64,000 nt of DNA, taken from assembly GCA_024364735.1 (NCBI GenBank), contig JAGFNQ010005677.1, positions 123,227 to 187,226 of the forward strand. The letters are read 5' to 3'. The position numbers and the translations under genes are program-made. The notes under the pieces are model-generated. The model worked only from the letters and a program-made list of their open reading frames with translations, searched no databases and had not been told where the DNA came from. This document shows, piece after piece, positions 22,031-32,574 of this stretch (the stretch's first letter is position 1; each line of letters begins with the position of its first letter). This stretch comes from Boesenbergia rotunda. Its lineage: Eukaryota > Streptophyta > Magnoliopsida > Zingiberales > Zingiberaceae.

Positions 22031-24835
22031 TGAAGGTAGCCTAGTATCCTAGTAGGTCGAGACTAGCTACCTCACATTTACTTAGGGATGCATGCAAATG
22101 ATGGATGTATATGGTACAAGCTGGGGCCCCCCTTGATGTTGAGATTTATGTTTAAGTACTTATAATTATGATTTTCAAATAAGCATTCTTATGTTATGTG
22201 CATTTAACTCATGCTAATCATTTTATGCACTTATCTCTCATGTTATGCATCTATTCCATGTCAAGTATTTTATATGCTTATGTTTTATGTCAAGAACTTC
22301 TTTATGTTAAGTATTTTATGTGCTCATATTTTATGTCAAGTACTTCTCATGCCATAAGCTCTATGCACTTTCATTACATGTTAAGCACTTCTATATGATT
22401 ATGTGTTTTCATGTACATCTATATGCGTCCTCATGTCAAATGCTTTATGAATACCTTCTCATGATATGCTTTTGTTTTATGTTACACTTTCTATGTTATG
22501 CTCTTTCCATTGACTATATGTGGCGTATAGTTTTAGTGAGTAGGAAAGGGTCTTACTAAGCCTATGTGCTTATAAATTTTATTTTCTTATACCGCAGATC
22601 AAGCAAGAGGATACTAAGCTAAGGGAAGCAGTAGGAGGGGCAAGTGTGAGTGTGGCAGTGACATGGCAAAAGAAAAAGAAAAAGATCCTATTACTCATAA
22701 TTGTTATATGTCTTATGTTTTGCATTGTCATCTTTAGTTTTCATGCTATACTTTATGATGGTTTTCCTAAAGAACAACTTACTAGGAAAATTTTATTACT
22801 TATGTTGCTTATGAACAACTTATGTTGATTTCTATATCGTGCTTCATTGCTATACTTATCATTGCTAAATTATGATGTTAACATGCTATATACCATGATG
22901 TGTTCATTTAAACAATATGTTGGCTTTAAGCTTGATGGTAGGATAAGTTATGTTTAATGCAAGCATGTTCAAGAATGTTATGTCTCACATGCTATGTCTT
23001 ACTTTTTTTTATGTTACGACAATGCTAAGTTTACCAAGTAACCATGTTTAAGAATGATAGCTAAGATATGTCAACATGATTCAAGTTTTAATTGTATGGT
23101 TTAAACGCATATGTATGAAGTTTTAAATTATTCCGCTACATTAAGATCTCCATATGCGTATATGTATGTTCGCGTAGCGCTGCCTTTCGCCTACATCGTA
23201 AGGCGGGAAGGGTGGGCGTTACAGTGGGGGCTTCAGGTGGTAGTCTGGAGGGGCCGGAATCGTCTTCGTCAGAGCTAGAAGTCCCCTCAGACACGACCCC
23301 CTCGGTCGGAGCCTCCTTGAACTGCACCAGGGGGAAGGATTGCATGGAGGCCTCCAACGCTGCATCCAACTTCTTCCTTAGTCGGTCTAGTCTCATTTGG
23401 TATTGGGTACGCAACACCTCCTTACCCTTGGAAGACGTTGCTAGATCAATGGAGCAGGACGGAGGCGCTGGGACAACCCCCTTCGGAGCAGGGACCGGTG
23501 GAGCAGGTACAGAGGCTACTACCTCAGCGGGTAGAGCCATTTCCTCGGGCACCGAGGGTAGAGGAGAGGAACGTGTAGAACACATCTTTTTCCATGTAGG
23601 GCCCAAGCCCTTGGGGAGCCGCCTCTTCTGCCGGCCAGTAGACTGGATTGCTGAAGAAACAATAGGAGGGGAGGTCCCCTCGCTAATCCCTTCTGGACGG
23701 GCAGTCCTCGGCGAAGAGCCACCCTTAGAGGAAAGATCCGCCGCATGGTCAAACTGTTGATCGGAAGGCCCTCGGCTCACAACCTACAGGGATGTAACAG
23801 TGGCCTCGACCCTCTCAGGTGAAACGACCCCACGGGACGAGACAGTAGGCCCCTCAGGGGACTCGGCGGGAGCATGTGGAGCGACAGGAGGAGTATTCAA
23901 TGCCTCCTTATTTGCCTCCTCCCATCTGATGAGCCTGCCCATCACCTTGGCGAACATGACTTCCTTTGCAATAGCCAGACAGAGAGGATATCAGTCAGAA
24001 CCAATAGGCATTGAAGGAAAAAAGATGAACATACCCAGGGAGGGGTTGATTCGTGTCACTTTAGGGCTGAGGCCCGCCCGGTACAAAAGCTCTTCACTCT
24101 GCACCAGTCCCGGGCCGCTGAATTCCATACCAGAGAGTACCTCCCTGGCACACTGGTACACCGGGCTTTGGAGGAAGTTCCCTAGAATAGGAGGAGTTGG
24201 CAAATCCTGTATCCAACACAGAGGACTGAAGGGTAATGACGACAGTCTAATGAAGAAGAATTTCTCCTTCCACCCTTTATGCGAGGAAGGAACCCTCCTA
24301 AAAACCTATGGACCGGTCGGGTTGCGAAACTAAAGACCCCTCTAGACCCTCTCTCGGGACGAAGAAAGAATGAAAGAGATGAGGGGTCAGAGGAAGATTA
24401 AAAAGCTTGAAGATGATATACGCCCCTCCCATCTGGGCGAAGACATTAGGAGCCATCTGGTGAAGGGGGATATCAAATAGGAGATTATGTTCGTGAAAAA
24501 AAGGGGGGATAAGGAAGCGGAGCCCTAACTCCATCTGCCCTAAGAAGAAGATCAACATGTCTGCAGGGGGCTCCATGGGCGTCTGACCCACTTTGGGGAT
24601 GACCATTGCCATCTCGGCCGGGATGTCATAGGCCTCGGTGGTCGCCTGCAAGGCCTCCGGTCTCACTCTCGAGGAGGCGGACTCATACCACTCCGCGCGA
24701 TAGCTCTCCATGATCCCTAAGAAAGAAGACAAGAAGGAGATAAACTACTCACGCGCAAAAGAGGCTTTACGAGAGAAGAAGACGAAGTGCACCCAGCCGT
24801 CGAGTCGGGAGTGGGCTCAACAGCTGCACCTTCCC

Positions 24836-24846
24836 CTCATATACTC
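24836..24846 (-). promoter_or_regulatory. Putative TATA of the PF04195-type ORF
   Basis: Minus-strand GAGTATATGAGG lies about 130 bases upstream of the ATG at 24711, followed by a CT-rich leader. This suggests the antisense ORF has its own promoter. Confidence 0.4.
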
Positions 24847-25162
24847 AGGCAGCCGCCTACCTGGACGCAAGGGGGAAGAGACACGTGGAATGCGAGAAAC
24901 CGCTGCGCACAGGCAGTCGCTTGTCGCGAGCTAGCCAAGGCGACGCACGTCTGTAAGAACTTGTGGAGATGGCCGTTGGGACACGTGACAATAAGACATT
25001 CGCTAGGGTACCCTGTGTTGGTGCAAGTTGCATCAATGATGTTCTCCTTTAAGTGTTTTAATGTTTGACAATATACTTAAGTCAGTGATACATTGAACAG
25101 ACAAAGGGGAGCAAAGGAGAAGTAACCTAAGTTGAAGAAAAGTCCTAGTTAATCTAGGCGTC

Positions 25163-25490
25163 AAATCCCTAAGACCTGACGAAGGGCCGTTGGGCACCTA
25201 GCGAAGGGATGCTAGGTATCGAAACCCTAAGACCTAGAGAAGGGCTGCTAGGCACCTAGCGAAGGGCTGCTAGGAGTTGAAGACCTGGCGAAGGACTGCT
25301 AGGCACCTAGCGAAGGGCTGCTAGGAATTGAAGACCTAGCGAAGGGCTGCTAGGCACCTGGCGAAGGACTGCTAGGCAATGAAGACCTGGCGAAGGACTA
25401 CTAGGCACCTGGCGAAGGACTGCTAGGGAATGAAGACCTGGCGAAGGGCTGCTAGGCACCTGGCGAAGGACTTCTAGGTAATGAAGTCTT
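25163..25490. repeat. LTR minisatellite, GACCTGGCGAAGG words (5' LTR copy)
   Basis: About a dozen alternating short units based on GAAGACCTGGCGAAGG and CTGCTAGGCACC. The matching array in the 3' LTR is at 30808-31135. Confidence 0.9.
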
Positions 25491-26127
25491 GGTCCAAGGG
25501 ACTGAGTAACTTAGTTGAGCGATGACTAAGGACAAGAGTAGAGACGGGTCAGGGTTTGAGCGTCTCGAGGTCCGGAAGTATCGGAAGCTAAGCAAAAGTC
25601 CACCCAAAGGACTGGGTGGCAATCGTCTCCTGAAAGGAGTAGGTGAAAGTCTAGTTCTCGGGGATGGGAACTTGTGCCGGTTCAACCTAGGGTTTCGTGG
25701 AGATCCGAAGTCCGAACCAAGTCCTTAAGGCTAATATTATATGTATATGTGCTTTATGTTTGTGTATCTTGTAGGTACCAAGATTGGAAGACAAAGCAAC
25801 ATGCTGGAGGCCCTGAAGCAGGGCGCCCCCATACATCCAGGGCGCCCCCAATGATGGGGGCGCCCAAGCTAAAGCAGAGAAAATGCAGTTTAAGTGTGGA
25901 AGCAGAATAGGTGTCAAGCGGGGCGCCCGGAGCGTCCGGAGCACCCGGGTTTAAAGCTGTTTTTGCAGTTTCGAGTCCGAAACTCAGATAAGCCCTCATG
26001 AGGGCGCCCGGGAGGTTCGGGGCGCCCTGGTCAAAGGTTTTATCAGCTGCGGTGAGGTCGACGCGGGGATAAAGTTTGACCGGGTTTATCGGGGCGCCCC
26101 CAGCATCCAGGGCGCCCCCAGGAGGCC

Positions 26128-26137
26128 TATATAAGGG
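26128..26137 (+). promoter_or_regulatory. TATA box of element B LTR
   Basis: CTATATAAGG just downstream of the GGGCGCCC palindrome cluster; the same site is at 31808-31817 in the 3' LTR. Confidence 0.65.
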
Positions 26138-26626
26138 GCTCCAACCCCTCTGCTTCAGACACAACTGCTACAAGCCATTCTAATCATTCTGACCGACGAC
26201 AACGAGCCAAAGACGAGGCTCTACGACCGGGAGGCTCCAGGAGGAAGTGCGCGACACTTCGAAGGTCCAGATCGTCCGAGCGTCAACTTTTGTTTTGTTC
26301 GGTTTGCATTTAATTTTCTGTACTTAATTTCCTTTACTTGTGCTTGTATTTCTACACTGTAAGACGGGTTTTCTCCACCTCCGGAAATTCTGGAAAGGAG
26401 ACCAATAGTGGACTCACGCCGAGTACATAGGCCTTGGACGTACTGACCCTGGGGGGTTGGGAACCAAGTAAATAAATCCCGCTGTGTCCTTGTGTATTAT
26501 TTTTCTTTTTCTATTTTATTTTCCGATGCACTATCACTCTGAATAGATCGAAAGTTTTACGAAGATTTCCACGAAAGATTTTAACGTTCGATATTCACCC
26601 CCTATCCACGGCACCGGTCCTACAAT

Positions 26627-26638
26627 TGGTATCAGAGC
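26627..26638 (+). other. Primer binding site of element B
   Basis: TGGTATCAGAGC, two bases after the LTR end at 26624. Confidence 0.9.
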
Positions 26639-26712
26639 CGAGCCGCTCTTCATCGGACTAACCGCCGACGAAGCAACGACGCCAGGAGTTGAGGGCGGCC
26701 CAGGGGTGAATC

Positions 26713-27859
26713 ATGTATATTTTAATTAAAATGTCTGTTTTTAAATTCCATATTATCTGTTTCACATGCAGGGAGAGAGGGCACTATAAAAATCAGTGCC
26801 CTACTCATAAGACTCGATCTACACCACCGGCGGCAAAGGAGACACTAGCGTCAGGAGTCCGGAAAAACAAAGATCACGTACGATGCTTCAAATGCAAGAA
26901 ATACGGACACTACAAAAACAAGTGTCCGGCGAAGGTACGCAATATTTATATTCCAAAGATGTTACAAATTCTTGCACTGCCTTGTGATAATTTAGTTAAC
27001 TTTTCTGATAAATTAGATTTACTGCATAGTAAAATTAATTTTTTTGCATGTCAAATTAGAAAATACAGATATGACTGAAATATCCGAAATTAACTATTTA
27101 ATCCAGAACATAAATTCAGTGATTTCTAAAATTAATTCTGATAATTTTTCTGATAATTTTAATTCTGATAAAATTAATTCTGATAAAATTAATTATGATA
27201 AAATTAATTTTGATAATTTTTCTGATAATTTTAATTCTGATAAAATTAATTCTGATAAAATTAATTCTGATAATATTAATTCTGATAAAATTAATTCTGA
27301 TAATTTTTCTGATAATTTTAATTATGATAAAATTAATTCTGATAATTTTAATTCTGATACAATTAATTCTGATAATTTTAATTCAGATAAAATTAAACCT
27401 AAGGATAAATTTGAATTCAAATTCTAAAATCTTAAGGATAATTCAGAATTCAAATTCGAAAATCCTAAGGATAATTTCGAATTCAAATTTGAAAACCTTA
27501 AGGATAATTCTGGAGATAATTCTGAAATTATTTTTGAGGATCATTCTGAGAATAATATTGAAGATAACATTCTCCTAAATAATAACTTAATTATAGATAA
27601 TCTTGAAGATTATTACAAAACATTAATTAGTGGCCCAAATTACTCCTCCTACTTTGAGGACACCAAAATATATAATTTTGAGGATAAGAAGGATATGGAA
27701 CTATCTAAGATCATGACCATAATTAATAAAAATTACAAAGGTTCAAATAAATCTGAATTGTTAGAAAAATTTGAAAAGATAGATAAAAATGAAGCAGAAA
27801 TTTTTGAAATAATAAAAACGATGAACTTAAATCCACAATTATTAATTAATTCAAATTAA
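26713..27859 (+). pseudogene. Double zinc-knuckle protein with NSDKI repeats
   Basis: ATG at 26713. Two CCHC knuckles, CFTCRERGHYKNQC (about 26757-26798) and CFKCKKYGHYKNKC (about 26884-26925), open the protein. There is no gag capsid upstream, although the primer site is only 75 bases away. Near 27060 one base change of frame is needed to continue into TDMTEISEINYLIQ. A low-complexity Asn/Asp/Ser/Ile/Lys tract (INSDKINSDNF words, about 27120-27395) follows. After an in-frame TAA at 27425 comes an FEFKFEN repeat and an acidic C-terminal part ending at 27859. The knuckles should bind nucleic acid; the role of the repeat tail is unknown. Either a decayed gag relic or a streamlined nucleocapsid-like protein is possible. 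Confidence 0.65.
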
Positions 27860-28440
27860 CTCAATTCAAATAAGTTCAATTAATTCAATAAACTCAAATT
27901 AAATAAAATTAAAATTAAATTTAAATATAAATTAAATTCAAATTTAATTCAAATTAAATCATAATTTAATTCAAATTAAATCCTAATTAAATCCAAATTT
28001 AATTCAAATTAAATCCAAATTTAATTCAAATTTAATTCAAATTAAATCCTAATTAAATTCAAATTTTATTCAAATTAAATCCTAATTTAAATTCAAATTA
28101 AATAAATTCAAATTAAATTAAATTCAAATCCTAATTAAATTCAAATTAAGTTAAATTTAAATTCAAATTAAATAAATTCAAATTAAATTAAATTCAATTT
28201 AAATTCAAAATAAATTCAAATTAAATTTAATTCAAATTAAATTCAAATTAAATCTTGATTAAATTCAAGTTAAATATTAATTAAATTCAAATTAAATCTT
28301 AATTAAATTTAAATTAAATCTTAATTAAATTAAATCTTAATTAAATTAAATTTAAATTAAATTAAATTCAAATAAAATTAATTCAAATTAAATCAATTTA
28401 AGTATAGTTAAGTAACTCAATTTATTTCAAATCATTTCAA
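27860..28440. repeat. AT-rich low-complexity tract, AATTCAAATTAAAT words
   Basis: About 580 bases of irregularly repeated 10-14 base words built from AATTCAAATT and AAATC(C/T)TAATT. No coding frame. It probably expanded by slippage next to the repeat-coding part of the preceding ORF. Confidence 0.9.
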
Positions 28441-30649
28441 TCTTAAATAATTCATTTTCAAAATTCAAACTTCAATTAATTTTTAATTAACTTGAATCCA
28501 AAATAACTTAAACTCGAACTAAACTAAAACCTTACCCAAACCGCATCAATTAATAAAATTAAATATGTCAAAGTTGGTTGGCATATTCACGGGTTGACAC
28601 GACATGTATCGAATCGAGAATTTGATACATTTTTAGAAACTTAAATAAATGGTTTGAATTGTTTGACTCATGCATAATTGTCATGTCATTCATTTGCTAC
28701 TTCTTTTAATATATGACATGTCATTCATATTTAAATTTTATGCATATATTAGAACGGCTATAGGAAAAAGAATAATTGAAACTTGATCAACATAGTATTG
28801 GGTGGCGGTGAGATGATAGTACGTTAGGGAAGCCAATTCTAATAAGGTCAAGTATACTATACTTGATCTCTTTAGACTAGTGAAACTAGCCGAAGCTACC
28901 GATCCAAGACCCAAACTAGTTAGACCAGAATTTTTCAAAAAGTAATTTTGAAAATGAAATTTCACTAAAAGGCTTTGTCAAGGAAAGGGTTGATGATCCA
29001 ATAAGGCTACGGCCAAAGAAGGCCTAATGCCTCGCCAAGACCTGGAAGCCAATTTTTGAAATTCAAATTCAAGTTACCTCTTGTCAAATTCAAATCTAAC
29101 ACAAGCTTCAATTAAATCTTAGAGTTAATAATAAGTTAAGAAAAATGATTCAAGCATCTCACAATACACCTATAAGGCAACCATGCTTGTTGCATTGATA
29201 CATCTAAAATGAGTGAGATGTCAAAGACTAATGAATTGAAAAATATTTTTTTAAATTATTTTTCAAAATTGTTAGAATATTTTCCTAAAAATATATTTTC
29301 AAAATAGTGCTTCAACATAATAATGTTTTTATGGAATTCATGCTTGTTTGATTGCCAGTACAGTATATGCTTTCAAAAATTATATTCTTTTCAAAAATTA
29401 TTTGACTCACACAATTAGACACAAGCCTCTTAGGACAACACTAAAGTTCCTTAAGACACTTAGATAGAGTCAAATGGTATCGGGTACAGGGGGTGTGCTT
29501 TTCATTTTTTTTGAAATGGTTTTCAAAAACTGGACTTTAAACATTACTATCATTTGAAAAATACTTTTCGAAAACTGTGCTTTAAATCATTATTACTTGT
29601 GTTTTCAAAAAGGGTTTATGTTGTGAAAACTATATGTTCAAAAATTTACCTGTTTCTTTGACTTTGATAAACCCTAAAGACACAGAGGAAAGGTCCACTT
29701 CATGATCTTCAAGGACTCCTAGGATGTGTCAAATTTAGGGGAGTCTGAGTCAAAAGAAGAATTTCAGAAAAGTTTTTTTTGGTAATTATTCATTTTTTTG
29801 TTAAATATTTCTTTTTAATCTGAATCAAACCTTAAGACTTAGAGGAAGAGTACTTGTGGTCAACAAGCTTCCCAGGACTGAGTCAAGTTTAGGGGGAGGT
29901 CAAATCAAAAGAATTATTTAATAACATGTTTTCATATCTTCAAAATCTTGCTAAAAATTTAAGTCTTTCAAAATACTATTATTCTATTTGTTTATGTGAC
30001 TTATGAAATTATTTTTGAAATAATGTTTACTTGGGTTGGAGAATTTCCAGGACACTTAGGAAATGTCCTTGTAGTCAACAAGGTTTCCCAGGATGGTGTC
30101 AGACTGGAAAATAAACCAAGTCAAGTAAAATATTATGTTTCAAAAATTACTTATATTTTTCAAAGTCTCATCTTTTTCAAAAATAGTTAGTACTTGCAAA
30201 ATATGCATAATATTAATATTTTCCAAAATAGCATTCTTTCAAAAATTATGCATTTTCCAAAAGTACTTAATTTTTCAAAAAAAAAATCAATACATTTTTC
30301 AAAGGTACTTATATTTTTCAAAAATTACAAAATCTTTCAAAAGTACATAGTATCTTTTTCAAAACTATGCATTTTTTCAAAAAATGCAATATATCATGCA
30401 ATGCTTTCAAAAATTTTGCACTATGTATTCTCAAAAAAGAACTAAAAGTTTTCATTATTGGTGCATGTATTTTCTTAAAGTTTTTTGATGTATGACAAAG
30501 GGGGAGAGGTGTGCTTAAGTTAGAAAAATTTTCTCCCAAAGATCAAAAATATAGTTTCAAAACTTATATCTTTTTTTGCTTTTTTTATCCCAAGAATAGT
30601 GAGTTAGCCCCTTCAACCAATCTAACTTAAGTTATTGTCAAACATCAAA
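28441..30649 (+). other. Noncoding internal region of element B, conserved block inside
   Basis: 28785-29060 matches the gag-protease spacer at 7618-7890 of the SIRE-like element, and weaker similarity extends to about 29225. The rest is AT-rich, with many TTTTCAAAAA words (29270-30450) and the phrase CCCAGGACT...GTCAAGTTTAGGGGG occurring in several related versions (29700-30110). No gene seen. Confidence 0.65.
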
Positions 30650-30660
30650 AAGGGGGAGAT
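30650..30660 (+). other. Polypurine tract of element B
   Basis: AAGGGGGAGAT immediately before the 3' LTR start at 30661; it would prime plus-strand DNA synthesis. Confidence 0.85.
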
Positions 30661-32309
30661 TGTTGGTGCAAGTTGCATCAATGATGTTTTCCTTTAAGTG
30701 TTTTAATGTTTGACAATATATTTAAGTTAGTGATACATTGAACAGACAAAGGGGAGCAAAGGAGAAGTAACCTAAGTTGAAGAAAAGTCCTAGTTAATCT
30801 AGGCGTCGAAACCCTAAGACCTGACGAAGGGCCGTTGGGCACCTAGCGAAGGGATGCTAGGTATCGAAACCCTAAGACCTAGCGAAGGGCTGCTAGGCAC
30901 CTAGCGAAGGGCTGCTAGGAGTTGAAGACCTGACGAAGGACTGCTAGGCACCTAGCGAAGGGCTGCTAGGAATTGAAGACCTAGCGAAGGGCTGCTAGGC
31001 ACCTGGCGAAGGACTGTTAGGCAATGAAGACCTGGCGAAGGACTGCTAGGCACCTGGCGAAGGACTGCTAGGGAATGAAGACCTGGCGAAGGGCTGCTAG
31101 GCACCTGGCGAAGGACTGCTAGGTAATGAAGTCTTGGTCCAAGGGACTGAGTAACTTAGTTGAGCGATGACTAAGGACAGGAGTAGAGACGGGTCAGGGT
31201 TTGAGCGTCTCGAGGTCCGGAAGTATCGGAAGCTAAGCAAAAGTCCACCCGAAGGACTGGGTGACAATCGTCTCCTAAAAGGAGTAGGTGAAAGGCTAGT
31301 TCTCGGGGATGGGAACTTGTGCCGGTTCGACCTAGGGTTTCATGGAGATCCAAAGTCCGAACCAAGTCCTTAAGGCTAATATTATATATATATGCGCTTT
31401 GTGTTTGTGTATCTTGCAGGTACCAAGATTGGAAGACAAAGCAACATGCTGGAGGCCCTGAAGCAGGGCGCCCCCAGTGTTGGGGGCGCCCCCATGCATC
31501 CAGGGCGCCCCCAATGATGGGGGCGCCCAAGCTAAAGCAGAGAAAATGCAGTTTAAGTGTGGAAGCAGAATAGGTGTCAAGCGGGGCGCCCGGAGCGTCC
31601 GGGGCGCACGGGTTCAATGCTGTTTTTGCAGTTTCGAGTCCGAAACTCAGATAAGCCCTCATGAGGGCGCCCGAGAGGTTCGGGGCACCCTGGTCAAAGG
31701 TTTTATCAGTTGTGGCGAGGTCGACGCGGGGATAAAGTTTGACCGGGTTTATCGGGGCGCCCCCAGCGTCCAGGGCGCCCCCAGCATCCAGGGCGCCCCC
31801 AGGAGGCCTATATAAGGGGCTTCGACCCCTCTGCTTCAGACACAACTGCTACAAGCCATTCTAATCATTCTGACCAACGACAACGCGCTAAAGATGTGGC
31901 TCTACGACCGGGAGGCTCCAAGAGGAAGTGCGCGACACTTCGGAGGTCCAGATCGGCCGAGCGTCAACTTTTGTTTTGTTCGGTTTGCATTTAATTTTCT
32001 GTACTTAATTTCCTGTACTTGTGCTTGTATTTCTACACTGTAAGATGAGTTTTCTCCACCTTCGGAAATTCCGTAAAGGAGACCAATAGTGGACTCACGC
32101 CGAGTACATAGGCCTTGGACGTACTGACCCTGGGGGGTTGGGAACTAAGTAAATAAATCCCGCTGTGTCCTTGTGTATTGTTTTACTTTTTCTATTTTAT
32201 TTTCCGTTGCACTAACACTCTGAATAGATCGAAAGTTTTACGTAGATTTCCACGAAAGATTTTAACGTTCGATATTCACCCCCCCTCTATCAACGGCACC
32301 GGTCCTACA
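30661..32309 (+). repeat. 3' LTR of gag-knuckle element B
   Basis: 1649 bases, nearly identical to the 5' LTR but with an extra palindrome unit near 31466-31500 (GGGGGCGCCCCCATGCATCC) and another near 31775. The palindrome cluster is therefore the fast-changing part. Confidence 0.95.
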
Positions 32310-32314
32310 CCCTG

Positions 32315-32574
32315 TCACCCTCAGAAAAGAGTCATGTGCCTTCATAATGAAGAGACAGACATCAGTATAATACCTCAAGAGTCAGGATATCCTTTTTTGA
32401 ACAGGATGAGACCATTAAGGGGTATTTCTCGGAACTTAGGATAAGGATTATAATCCAAAGGCCCCTTATAACTACAGGAGTAATAAGGAAGGAGGAGGCC
32501 CGCAGCTTCTTCATCTCTGCATTAGTCTGATCAGTCAGTCACACTTCCTTCGATCAGACTTGAAGGGAGAGACT
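32315..32574 (+). other. Tat-like internal tail with polypurine tract
   Basis: No gene. Ends with TTGAAGGGAGAGACT at about 32560-32574, a purine-rich stretch adjoining the LTR start. Confidence 0.55.

Larger units (their letters stand above)
19660..23223. mobile_element. 3.56-kb solo LTR, chromovirus (Tekay/Del)-like
   Basis: Begins TGTAACACCCG and ends GGGCGTTACA, flanked by GTGGG at 19655-19659 and 23224-23228, so a complete insertion into the PF04195-type ORF. No gag or pol and no internal terminal duplication, which fits a solo LTR left by unequal recombination. Contents from the left: antisense tRNA-like module (19958-20038); five degenerate repeats of 125-150 bases around TTTCGGCC; an ATG/TTATG-rich low-complexity zone (about 21190-22520); a 53-bp tandem duplication (21926-22030). 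The size and terminal style suggest a Tekay/Del-type gypsy LTR, but without internal sequence the family is inferred. Confidence 0.8.
12591..24711 (-). pseudogene. PF04195-type antisense retroelement ORF, split by two insertions
   Basis: Minus-strand ORF of the kind annotated as putative gypsy-type transposon protein (PF04195). Exon-like pieces: 24711-24298 (ATG at 24711, MESYRAEW; domain core GLRFLIPPFF...PLHQMAPNVF...FFVPRE); then, after a one-base frameshift, HKGWKEKFFFIRLS near 24240. A predicted 75-base GT-AG intron at 24034-23960 restores frame into MFAKVMGRLIRWEE. A Pro/Ser-rich linker runs to the solo LTR at 23223. The frame resumes at 19659 and continues to 18875 as a coiled coil rich in Glu/Gln/Arg (LREKVEHLMNLLQDKEQ). 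It resumes again at 12781 and ends at 12591 (LLPPDADPRL). Several stops and frameshifts remain, so it is a pseudogene. A function for this ORF class is not established. Confidence 0.7.
25016..26624 (+). repeat. 5' LTR of gag-knuckle element B
   Basis: 1609 bases, TGTTGGTGC...GGTCCTACA. Minisatellite of CTAGGCACCTGGCGAAGGA words at 25163-25490, GGGCGCCC palindromes at about 25825-26120, TATA at 26128. Confidence 0.95.
25016..32309 (+). mobile_element. Gag-knuckle-only (TR-GAG-like) copia element B
   Basis: Complete 7.29-kb plus-strand element with TSD CCCTG (25011-25015 and 32310-32314). LTRs 25016-26624 and 30661-32309 are highly similar, so it is probably the youngest insertion here. A tRNA-Met primer site follows the 5' LTR, and a purine tract AAGGGGGAGAT precedes the 3' LTR. 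The internal 4.0 kb has one zinc-knuckle ORF (26713-27859), a 600-bp AT-rich run, a spacer block shared with the SIRE-like element at 4227-10406, and TTTTCAAAAATTA-rich sequence. No protease, integrase or RT is present, so it is non-autonomous. Confidence 0.92.

Noticed and set aside
23212..23760. 182-codon plus-strand frame
   Set aside because: Shadow of the minus-strand linker of the PF04195-type ORF, whose domain order and reading frame are supported on both sides.
27195..27578. Ile/Leu-rich membrane-like frame
   Set aside because: It is a frame-shifted reading of the NSDKI repeat tract, not an independent gene.
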